From assembly GCA_013391385.1 (NCBI GenBank), contig JACBFI010000015.1, forward strand, positions 16,202 through 80,201: a DNA stretch of 64,000 nt. The letters run 5' to 3'. A program made the translations under genes and the position numbers. Source of the stretch: Sediminibacterium sp. Gen4 (GTDB taxonomy: Bacteria > Bacteroidota > Bacteroidia > Chitinophagales > Chitinophagaceae). The notes under the pieces are model-generated. The model ran no database searches, had not been told where the DNA came from, and saw only the letters and a program-made list of their open reading frames with translations. This document shows positions 15,560 to 23,249 of the stretch, one piece after another (position 1 is the first letter of the stretch; the number at the start of each line of letters is the position of its first letter).

Positions 15560-18409
15560 ATGAAAAATCAGGTACAACCCGAATCTATTCTTGAACAAAA
15601 TCTCGTACGCCAATTGGCAGGGATGGGCTATGAACAAATAGCATTAGCCAATGAAGCTGAAATGATTGCCAACCTGCAACATCAACTGCAGCAACACAAC
15701 GGCATTCAGTTTACACCCAAAGAAATGGTTCAAGTCTTGGCCCATCTCAATCGAGGTAATGTGTTTGACCGAGCCCATATTCTTCGCGATAAAATGGTAC
15801 TTACAAGAGAAGATGGCACCATTGCCTATATAGAATTTTTGAACATAGAGAATTGGTGTCAGAATCGTTATCAGGTATGTACCCAAATCACCATGGAGGG
15901 TAGTTATACCAACCGATATGATGTTACCCTTCTTATCAATGGTTTACCATTGGTACAAATAGAACTCAAGCGGCGTGGTTTAGAATTAAAAGAAGCGTTC
16001 AATCAAACCAATCGATACCAACGTCATAGTTACTGGGCGGGTTATGGGTTCTTTAATTATATTCAGTTGTTTGTGATCAGTAATGGTGTCAATACAAAAT
16101 ACTACGCCAACAACCGCCATCAGAGTTTTCAGCAAACCTTCTTTTGGACCGACGAACAGAATAAACCTATTAAACCACTCAGTGATTTTGCTACGGCTTT
16201 TTTAGAACCCTGTCAACTTAGCAAACTCATTTGTAAATACACCGTTCTGCACCAGAGCGATAAGTGTTTGATGGTATTAAGACCCTACCAGTATTACGCA
16301 GTAGAGCGCTTGGTAGATCGCGTAAAGAATACGACCAAAAACGGTTATATCTGGCATACCACAGGATCAGGAAAAACACTCACCAGTTTTAAAGCAGCAC
16401 AGGTATTGGTAAAACTGCCTACGGTACACAAAATTGTATTTGTAGTAGACCGTAATGATCTTGATTACCAAACCACTCGTGAGTTCAATGAATTTTCACC
16501 CGGCAGCGTAGATGGTACAGAAAATACCACCGCACTCGTGAAACAATTTGCAGATGACACTTCTTTAATTGTTACAACTATTCAAAAGTTAAACACTGCG
16601 ATCAGCAAACCAGCACATCTGGAAAAAATGAATGCATTAAGGGAGAAAAGACTGGTGTTTATTTTCGACGAGTGTCACCGCAGTCAATTTGGTGAAACCC
16701 ATGAACGTATCACTCAGTTTTTTAATCAAGCGCAATTGTTTGGTTTTACGGGCACACCCATTTTTGCAGACAATGCCACCAAAAATGCATTGGGCAAAAG
16801 AACTACCAAAGACCTGTTTGATGAATGTTTACACAAGTACGTTATTACAGATGCCATTCGCGATGAAAATGTTCTACGTTTTTCAGTCGAGTACATAGGT
16901 CGTTACCAACAGAACGATCAGAGTAAAACCCGGATGGATATAAAGGTGGAAGATATTGATACAGGTGAATTGCTGTATGATGAAAAGCGATTGAATAAAA
17001 TCACAGATTATATCATTGCCAATCATGCAGCTAAAACAAGAAACAGAGAGTTTACCGCCATTTTCGCGATCAGCAATGTAGAAACACTGATACGCTATTA
17101 TACTTTGTTTCAACAGAAAAAAGAAGCAGCTGAGCATCACTTAAAAATTGCTACCATTTTTACGTACACTGCCAATGAAGACGATGCTGATGCGAATGGT
17201 TTTATACCAGATGATCAGGATATGTTTGATGGGGGTAGTAAACCCATCAATAAACACAGTCGCGATAAGCTGGATGAATGTATAGAGGATTATAACAGAA
17301 TGTTTGGCACTAAATACAGTACCAAAGACAGTCAATCATTTTATAACTATTATAAAGAACTGGCCAAACGGGTAAAAAATCGGGAGATTGATATTTTACT
17401 CGTAGTAAATATGTTCTTAACCGGATTTGATAGTAAGCACTTAAATACATTGTATGTAGATAAAAACCTGCGTTATCATGGACTGGTACAGGCATTCAGC
17501 AGAACCAATCGTATTTTAAGTGCCGCAAAAAGTCAGGGAAACATTCTTTGTTTCAGGAATCTGAAAAATGCGGTGGATGAAGCCATTACCCTGTTCAGTA
17601 ATAAAGAAGCTATAGAGGAAATTATATTACCGCCGTATGAGAATCAAGTAAAAGCTATGAACAAAGCCATTGCTACTCTGAAAGCATTAACGCCAACCGT
17701 AAGCAGTGTGGATGATTTAGCGGATGAAGATGCACAGTCAGACTTTGTAAAGGCTTTCCGTGAAATAATGCGGATTAAAAATGTGATGGAGAGTTATGCT
17801 GATTTTAGTTTTGAACCTTTGCAGATAACAGAACAGGATTTTGAAGATTATAAAAGTAAGTACCTGGATATTTATGATGCAGTAGCCGGAAGAAATAAAA
17901 AAGAAAAGGTTTCTATTTTAGAAGACCTTGACTTTGAATTGGAGCTTATTCATCGAGATGAGATCAATGTATCTTATATCTTGAAATTACTGGCTAAGTT
18001 AAAAGGTGGAACGGAACAGCAGCAGCAAAATATGCGTAAGCAGGTGATGGATTTGGTAGCGGGAGAAATTAGTTTAAGAAGTAAGAAAGAGTTGATAGAA
18101 CGGTTCATTGACGAGTCGATGCCAAAGATTGGTGATGCAGATGATATACCACAGGCATTTGCTGATTATTTGGAGCAACAAAAGCAACAAGCATTTCAAT
18201 CTATTTGTGCCGATGAAAAAATTGATCCTCAAAAACTGCAACAGGTATTAGGTGATTACTTGTTTACACAAATAGAGCCGCAGCCCGATACGATTATTAA
18301 TCTGCTACAGGAAAAGCCAAAAATATTAGAGCGGAAATCCATTTTAGATCGAGTACTGAAGAAGATCAAAGATTTTGTAGATACCTATATCAGTGGAATT
18401 CAAGAGTAA
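15560..18409 (+). CDS. hsdR: type I restriction-modification system, restriction subunit
   Basis: HsdR (949 aa) translocates and cleaves unmodified DNA. Domains in order: an N-terminal PD-(D/E)XK nuclease (YDVTLLINGLPLVQIELKRRG, with the Asp and the E-x-K), an SF2 translocase with Walker A TGSGKT at 268-273 and the DECH box at 370-373, motif III FGFTGTP, and the second RecA lobe with LLVVNMFLTGFDSKHLNTLYVDKNL and QAFSRTNR. A helical C-terminal part contacts the methylase core. The length is normal for the EcoR124/EcoEI-type branch. It ends the operon. Confidence 0.95.
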   Translation: MKNQVQPESILEQNLVRQLAGMGYEQIALANEAEMIANLQHQLQQHNGIQFTPKEMVQVLAHLNRGNVFDRAHILRDKMVLTREDGTIAYIEFLNIENWCQNRYQVCTQITMEGSYTNRYDVTLLINGLPLVQIELKRRGLELKEAFNQTNRYQRHSYWAGYGFFNYIQLFVISNGVNTKYYANNRHQSFQQTFFWTDEQNKPIKPLSDFATAFLEPCQLSKLICKYTVLHQSDKCLMVLRPYQYYAVERLVDRVKNTTKNGYIWHTTGSGKTLTSFKAAQVLVKLPTVHKIVFVVDRNDLDYQTTREFNEFSPGSVDGTENTTALVKQFADDTSLIVTTIQKLNTAISKPAHLEKMNALREKRLVFIFDECHRSQFGETHERITQFFNQAQLFGFTGTPIFADNATKNALGKRTTKDLFDECLHKYVITDAIRDENVLRFSVEYIGRYQQNDQSKTRMDIKVEDIDTGELLYDEKRLNKITDYIIANHAAKTRNREFTAIFAISNVETLIRYYTLFQQKKEAAEHHLKIATIFTYTANEDDADANGFIPDDQDMFDGGSKPINKHSRDKLDECIEDYNRMFGTKYSTKDSQSFYNYYKELAKRVKNREIDILLVVNMFLTGFDSKHLNTLYVDKNLRYHGLVQAFSRTNRILSAAKSQGNILCFRNLKNAVDEAITLFSNKEAIEEIILPPYENQVKAMNKAIATLKALTPTVSSVDDLADEDAQSDFVKAFREIMRIKNVMESYADFSFEPLQITEQDFEDYKSKYLDIYDAVAGRNKKEKVSILEDLDFELELIHRDEINVSYILKLLAKLKGGTEQQQQNMRKQVMDLVAGEISLRSKKELIERFIDESMPKIGDADDIPQAFADYLEQQKQQAFQSICADEKIDPQKLQQVLGDYLFTQIEPQPDTIINLLQEKPKILERKSILDRVLKKIKDFVDTYISGIQE

Positions 18410-18456
18410 AAGAGTGAATTCAAATGTATATTGATGGCAACGATAAATACTGAGTC

Positions 18457-18813
18457 ATGAATTATATGTTTACAAAGCAATGCCGGAATTTGGATGCAGA
18501 AAAGATTTGGTCTTTTCTGCAACGAGGGTTGTCAAAAGATGTAATTGTAAAAAGTATTCAGCAAAAAATTCATTATACCATTCATGAAATCAGTAATGAA
18601 TATATAAGCTTTTCTGCTCCCAGTAGAAATGAAGGGGAACCTGAAACCATTTTCAAGGAGGATTTTATAATAGTGGTTGAGAGGTTGCAAAAAGCAGGGA
18701 TATTTAATACGCAAACAGCAAAAGAGTTATTTAAGGGAACGAAGATTTACAGAAAGCGATCTCCGATTTTTTCAATTTTATTAAGTAGTGGTGTTATAGA
18801 GAGTGTTACATGA
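18457..18813 (+). CDS. small hypothetical protein after hsdR
   Basis: A 118-aa ORF beginning 47 bp after hsdR in the same direction. I cannot name its family. The pattern NEYISFSAPSRN, then EDFIIVVERLQKAGIFNT and KIYRKRSPIFSILLSSGVIE, suggests a small alpha/beta nucleic-acid-associated domain (inference). The placement between hsdR and the GIY-YIG gene makes a link to the restriction cluster likely. A second ATG at 18466 is an equally good start. Confidence 0.55.
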   Translation: MNYMFTKQCRNLDAEKIWSFLQRGLSKDVIVKSIQQKIHYTIHEISNEYISFSAPSRNEGEPETIFKEDFIIVVERLQKAGIFNTQTAKELFKGTKIYRKRSPIFSILLSSGVIESVT

Positions 18814-18939
18814 GGGTTCTATTTACATAAAGGGAAGCACTCTACATTCATAATCATTAATATTTGAAACGGGTAGTTTACTTTTTGCTGAAAGAAGTAT
18901 TAATATTTTATATATTTCCTTATTGAAACAAATCATTCT

Positions 18940-19551
18940 ATGGAATCAACCCAAGGGATAGTATACATTCTCACCAACCCTGCCATACCCAATATGATTA
19001 AAATAGGGATGACTACTCACGAAGACGTAAAAGTGAGAATGGCGCAACTGTATTCGAGTGGAGTGCCACTACCTTTTGAATGTGTTTATGCAGCCAAGGT
19101 AGCCAATCATGAAAAAGTAGAGCGTGCGTTGCATACCGCTTTCGGTCCGGATAGGGTGAATCCTAAGAGAGAGTTTTTCGAAATAGACGCTGCACAAGCG
19201 ATTGCTATTATTAAACTAATGGAATTAGAAGATGTAACCCCACAGGTAGCCAATGAAAAGGAACAGGTAGATGAAGTAGATCGTGATGCCGGTGAAGCGT
19301 ATGCGCGAAAAAAAAGACCGCGTTTTAGTTTTAGTGAAATGAGTATTCCCGTTGGCGCAGAGCTTATTAATATAACAAATGGAGAAACAGCTCTTGTTCT
19401 TTCAGATAGAACCGTAAAATTCAGAGAGGAAGAAACTTCACTTACAAATGCTACCCGTATTATTTTGGATAATAATTATCACGTTGCTCCCGGTCCATAT
19501 TGGACGTATAATGGCAGAAAGTTGCGAGATATTTATAATGATACTTATTAA
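18940..19551 (+). CDS. GIY-YIG nuclease family protein with C-terminal domain
   Basis: A 203-aa protein. Residues 5-90 form a GIY-YIG (T5orf172/MUG113-like) nuclease. GIVYILTNPAIPNMIKIGMT carries the V-Y-I and K-I-G strands, followed by the R-x-x-Q-L helix and, near 80-90, a KREFFEI segment with the conserved glutamate region. The second half (IPVGAELINITNGETALVLSD to GPYWTYNGRKLRDIYN) resembles the small C-terminal domain often attached to restriction-associated nucleases; I do not know its name. It is followed by paired operators and a HipB-like gene. Confidence 0.8.
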   Translation: MESTQGIVYILTNPAIPNMIKIGMTTHEDVKVRMAQLYSSGVPLPFECVYAAKVANHEKVERALHTAFGPDRVNPKREFFEIDAAQAIAIIKLMELEDVTPQVANEKEQVDEVDRDAGEAYARKKRPRFSFSEMSIPVGAELINITNGETALVLSDRTVKFREEETSLTNATRIILDNNYHVAPGPYWTYNGRKLRDIYNDTY

Positions 19552-19561
19552 TGCTTTAATT

Positions 19562-19620
19562 TTATACCCGATAGGGTATAAAATTACCTCAATTGATTAA
19601 TTTATACCCGATCAGGTATA
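19562..19620. promoter_or_regulatory. two palindromic operators before the HipB-like gene
   Basis: Site 1 (19562-19581) is the perfect palindrome TTATACCC-GATA-GGGTATAA. Site 2 (19603-19620) is TATACC-CGATCA-GGTATA. Centres are 40 bp apart, close to four helical turns, and site 2 ends two bases before the ATG. This is the usual layout for autorepression by a HipB-like dimer with cooperative binding. Confidence 0.8.
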
Positions 19621-19622
19621 CA

Positions 19623-19838
19623 ATGAAACTACAGGACTTCATAAAACAAAAAAGAAAAACGGTTCAGCTAACTCAATCTGAACTAGCGGAAAAGGCTGGG
19701 GTGGGTTTGCGTTTTATCAGAGAACTTGAACAAGGCAAGCAAAGTCTTCGTTTAGATAAAGTGAATCAGGTGCTTGCTTTGTTTGGCCATGAAGTTGGCG
19801 CACTTAGAAGTGAGAAGATTGATTTAGATGTAGAATAA
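19623..19838 (+). CDS. HipB-like XRE-family regulator without hipA
   Basis: A 71-aa protein with the HipB/Y4mF-type helix-turn-helix: MKLQDFIKQKRKTVQLTQSE, then LAEKAGVGLRFIRELEQGK, then VNQVLALFGHEVG. HipB proteins normally neutralise the HipA Ser/Thr kinase and repress hipBA. Here no hipA follows; instead there are two hairpins and then a convergent sialidase gene. The ATG at 19623 is preferred over an upstream ATG at 19593, because the extra ten residues are read from operator 2. Confidence 0.88.
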   Translation: MKLQDFIKQKRKTVQLTQSELAEKAGVGLRFIRELEQGKQSLRLDKVNQVLALFGHEVGALRSEKIDLDVE

Positions 19839-19845
19839 GCATCCA

Positions 19846-19925
19846 TGAGCCGAATAAACAGATTATTCGGCTCATGGAAATATAGTTTGTGAGCCGATTA
19901 GCGTTTCTAATCGGCTCATTTCTTT
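19846..19925. terminator. tandem twin terminator hairpins sharing TGAGCCGA
   Basis: Hairpin 1 has 13-bp arms, ATGAGCCGAATAA with its complement, around 19847-19877. Hairpin 2 has 12-bp arms TGAGCCGATTAG/CTAATCGGCTCA with a CGTTT loop around 19890-19919, followed by TTTCTTT. The arms of the two share the outer eight bases, so alternative cross-pairing is possible. They separate the convergent HipB-like gene and sialidase gene. Confidence 0.8.
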
Positions 19926-19980
19926 AGTAATAGGGTTGTTTTGTTTCCTTCATATTTGTTGGAGGTGCCCTTCGCTGCGC

Positions 19981-21180
19981 TCAGGGTGACACCGTTACCC
20001 GCTTAAACACAATCTCCCCATACCCTTTCCTTTCATACAAAACACCCACAGTTCTTTTATTGATGTAAACAAGATCGGAGTAGGCGGTGTAGTCTCCTTT
20101 AAAATTTTTGGGTGAGGCGTCAATGAGTTGTTGGTATGGCCATGTTTTTCCTTCATCCCAACTAATCCGCAAACTGAGGGAGTCTCTTCGGGTAGTGCTG
20201 GCAGTATTGCAAAACGCGAGCATGGCTTTTCCTTTCCGATAACCGATGGTAAGTAAGGATGCCTGATTTACCGGGTCGGGTAATCGTGTATCGAAATAAC
20301 TAGTATCCCAGGTTTGTCCACCATTTCTGCTGATGGAAACAATGCGTGCGCGGATATCTCCTTTCTGATTGCGACTGTTCATCATCAATCTGCCATTGCT
20401 TATTTCTGTTGCAATGGATTCATTGCTTCCTTTGATGGCCAGTGATGAGGCAAGCTGAAAAGTTTTACCATGATCATCTGTATAAAAACCATGCGCTGTA
20501 TAATCTTCGAATTGATGCTGTGGCTCACCGGCTGAGTGATTGGCTGCAATAAAAATACGACCACGATAGGGGCCTTGCTGAAATTGCATCGCATGTCCGG
20601 GTGTATTGGCATAACTTCTCCAGTCTTCCTGAAATGAATAGTTTGGGTTTTTCTGTGGTTGTAAGGGCCGGTGTACACTCGTGGTAATATTCACGGGATC
20701 ACTCCAAGTCAGTCCATTGTCTGTAGAACTGATGTACCACACTTCTCTTAATCCATTTCCTTTCCGTACTTCATATTCATGATGATCACCGGTGTTGTAA
20801 AAAAGAAAAATACGTCCGCGTGGATGAGCGGGATCTGATACATCTACCACAGGAGCCGGATTCCCCACTTGTAAGTTTCCCATTGCAGCTATAACTTGAA
20901 TCGGTAACCATGTTTTACCATCATCTGTACTTCTGCGTAATACAATTTTGATATCGCCAAAATCTCCGGCATTATTCACGCGGCCTTCACAGAAAGCCAA
21001 TAAGGATTGATCGGGTGCGCGAACGATAGCAGGAATACGGAACGTATGATAACCGGCTTCGCCGGATTTGAATACAACCGATGTACTATCAGAAGCCCGC
21101 ACCCAAAAACTGTAACAACAGCAGATACATAGATAGAACCAGCGCATACGGAAAGATATGTTTTCTTCATAAACGCCCAT
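19981..21180 (-). CDS. exo-alpha-sialidase (BNR/Asp-box protein)
   Basis: A secreted sialidase (399 aa) that releases terminal sialic acids from glycans (GH33 type). The FRIPA motif (FRIPAIVRA) with the catalytic-triad arginine lies near residue 47. Asp-boxes appear as STDDGKTW, SSTDNGLTW, YTDDHGKTF, SRNGGQTW and SWDEGKTW, marking the six-bladed propeller. The C-terminal VGVLYERKGYGEIVF fits the Tyr/Glu pair region. A signal peptide is present (RWFYLCICCCYSFWVRA). The start could be 21180 or, giving a cleaner signal peptide, the ATG at 21147. It is divergent from the CocE-type hydrolase and SusCD genes, which suggests a host-glycan or detrital sialoglycan locus. Confidence 0.9.
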   Translation of the reverse strand: MGVYEENISFRMRWFYLCICCCYSFWVRASDSTSVVFKSGEAGYHTFRIPAIVRAPDQSLLAFCEGRVNNAGDFGDIKIVLRRSTDDGKTWLPIQVIAAMGNLQVGNPAPVVDVSDPAHPRGRIFLFYNTGDHHEYEVRKGNGLREVWYISSTDNGLTWSDPVNITTSVHRPLQPQKNPNYSFQEDWRSYANTPGHAMQFQQGPYRGRIFIAANHSAGEPQHQFEDYTAHGFYTDDHGKTFQLASSLAIKGSNESIATEISNGRLMMNSRNQKGDIRARIVSISRNGGQTWDTSYFDTRLPDPVNQASLLTIGYRKGKAMLAFCNTASTTRRDSLSLRISWDEGKTWPYQQLIDASPKNFKGDYTAYSDLVYINKRTVGVLYERKGYGEIVFKRVTVSP

Positions 21181-21315
21181 AATGGCCCATCGTTATTCCA
21201 TAAAACACCTGAATGTAATTTTCCTACACATTAAAATAATTTTATCTTAATGGTTATATTTATGCAACGTTTTTGTTAAATTAGTTGCCTTCCATAATAA
21301 GGCCAAATACTGCCT

Positions 21316-23193
21316 ATGAGAAAATTATTACCCCTTATTGCGTGCATTCTGATCACGTACACATTATCTGCGCAAGACACTGCTGCTATTTACCTGAAAC
21401 TTCAGGAAATCGCCATTATCGATCAAAAAGTCATGATGCCCATGCGCGATGGCATCCGATTGGCTACTGATATCTACCGTCCGAAAGGCGACAAAAAAGT
21501 TCCGATTGTTTTTTCCAAAACTCCTTATCAGTTCAATACATGGGTAGATGGTAAAATGACCACCCGTACACTCGAAGAAGCTTACAATGCTGTTTCACGT
21601 GGCTATGCTTATGTGGTTCAAAATGAAAGAGGTCGTTATTTCTCCGAAGGCGAATGGGATATTCTTGGTGCACCGATTACTGATGGCTATGATGCGTTTA
21701 CGTGGATGGCTGCACAACCCTGGAGCAATGGCAAAATTGGTGTGATCGGTTGCTCTTCTACGGCAGAGTGGCAAATGGCGGTTGCTTCACAAAACCATCC
21801 TGCATTGGCGGCCATGGTAGCACAGGGTTATGGTGCGGGTATTGGTCGCGTAGGTAAGTTCATGGAACAAGGTAACTGGTATCGGGGCGGGGCCGGACAA
21901 ATGCTCTTCACCGCTTGGCTCTATGGCACGCAGAATGATAAATTCAAACCTACATTCCCCAAGACCGTACAACAAAAAGACTTACAGCGTTTGCAGCGCT
22001 TTTATGATATGTCTACGGAAATGCCAAGGGTTGATTGGTCGGTGGGATTGCGTCATCTGCCATTACAAGACATCATTAAAAATGTAAAAGGACAGGAAGG
22101 TGTGTATGAAGATATGATTCGTCGCAAACCCAATGATCCAAAATGGTTCAAAGGTGGATTGTATCATGATGATATGCCATTGAATACACCGGCTTATTGG
22201 TTTGTTTCCTGGTATGATGTGTCTTCTGCACCCAATATTGCACTCTTCAATCATGTTCGCAACAGCGCGAAAGACAAAGCCATTGCCGATAATCAGTATC
22301 TCGTGATAGCGCCGGTATTACACTGCTCTTATAAAAGAGCTACAGAAAATACGGTGGTAGGGGAAAGAAATGTAGGTGATGCGAGATTGAATTATGATGA
22401 ATTGACCTGGGGATGGTTTGATATGTTATTGAAGGGAGAGCAAAATGATTTCAAACAAAAAAATCCACGTGTACGCTACTATACCATGGGTAGCAACAAA
22501 TGGCAGCAATCAGAAACTTTCCCTCCTGCAGGAGCTGAAATGCAGTCATTCTATTTAAGCAGTGCAGGCAAAGCCAATACCAGAAATGGTGATGGACAAT
22601 TGTTAGCAGCGCCACCCAAAGAAAACAAACCCGATGCATTTCAATATGACCCCATGAATCCGGTACCATCGTATGGCGGTAATGTTTGTTGTACAGGAAA
22701 TGCTGTGCAAGGAGGTTCTTTTGATCAATCAACAATGGAGTTGAGAGATGATATTCTGGTGTACACTTCTGATGAATTAAAAGAGGGTGTAGAAATAACC
22801 GGCTTTATTGAATCAACGCTGTATGTATCTTCTTCAGGTCCGGATACGGATATCACGATTAAGTTGATAGATGTATATCCTGATGGTAAAGCGTATAACC
22901 TCGATGAAACCATTCAGCGTTTGCGTTACAGAGAAGGATATGATAAAGAGGTATTCATGGAGAAAGGAAAAGTGTACAAGGTAGATCTCACGCCGATGGT
23001 AACAAGTAACTACTTCGCACCGGGGCATCGCATTCGTATTGAAGTATCAAGTAGCAATTTTCCTCGCTTCGACAGAAACATGAATACAGGTGGGAATAAT
23101 TATGATGAAACAACGGGTATTAAAGTGGAGAATAAAATTCATCACTCCACGCAATATCCTTCCGTCATCAAATTACCCATCATTAAAAAATAG
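21316..23193 (+). CDS. CocE/NonD family hydrolase (X-Pro dipeptidyl-peptidase S15 fold)
   Basis: A secreted 625-aa alpha/beta hydrolase with a signal peptide ending at LSAQD. The S15 core includes [19 protein letters not shown] (N-terminal family signature) and WNDILGAP-like text before the nucleophile region [13 protein letters not shown], where Ser lies in a G-x-S context. The C-terminal jelly-roll PepX_C domain ([34 protein letters not shown]) is intact. Family members cleave esters, amides or aminoacyl esters; the substrate here is unknown. It lies directly upstream of the SusC gene, 56 bp apart, so it is probably part of that operon. Confidence 0.9.
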   Translation: MRKLLPLIACILITYTLSAQDTAAIYLKLQEIAIIDQKVMMPMRDGIRLATDIYRPKGDKKVPIVFSKTPYQFNTWVDGKMTTRTLEEAYNAVSRGYAYVVQNERGRYFSEGEWDILGAPITDGYDAFTWMAAQPWSNGKIGVIGCSSTAEWQMAVASQNHPALAAMVAQGYGAGIGRVGKFMEQGNWYRGGAGQMLFTAWLYGTQNDKFKPTFPKTVQQKDLQRLQRFYDMSTEMPRVDWSVGLRHLPLQDIIKNVKGQEGVYEDMIRRKPNDPKWFKGGLYHDDMPLNTPAYWFVSWYDVSSAPNIALFNHVRNSAKDKAIADNQYLVIAPVLHCSYKRATENTVVGERNVGDARLNYDELTWGWFDMLLKGEQNDFKQKNPRVRYYTMGSNKWQQSETFPPAGAEMQSFYLSSAGKANTRNGDGQLLAAPPKENKPDAFQYDPMNPVPSYGGNVCCTGNAVQGGSFDQSTMELRDDILVYTSDELKEGVEITGFIESTLYVSSSGPDTDITIKLIDVYPDGKAYNLDETIQRLRYREGYDKEVFMEKGKVYKVDLTPMVTSNYFAPGHRIRIEVSSSNFPRFDRNMNTGGNNYDETTGIKVENKIHHSTQYPSVIKLPIIKK

Positions 23194-23249
23194 TCTTTAA
23201 ATCCAAGTTTGATATAACCATTTCAAAAACCCAATTATTCACAAACAAA

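Noticed and set aside
19623-19838. Complete hipBA toxin-antitoxin operon
   Set aside because: Only the HipB-like protein is present; no HipA kinase motif is found before the convergent sialidase gene.
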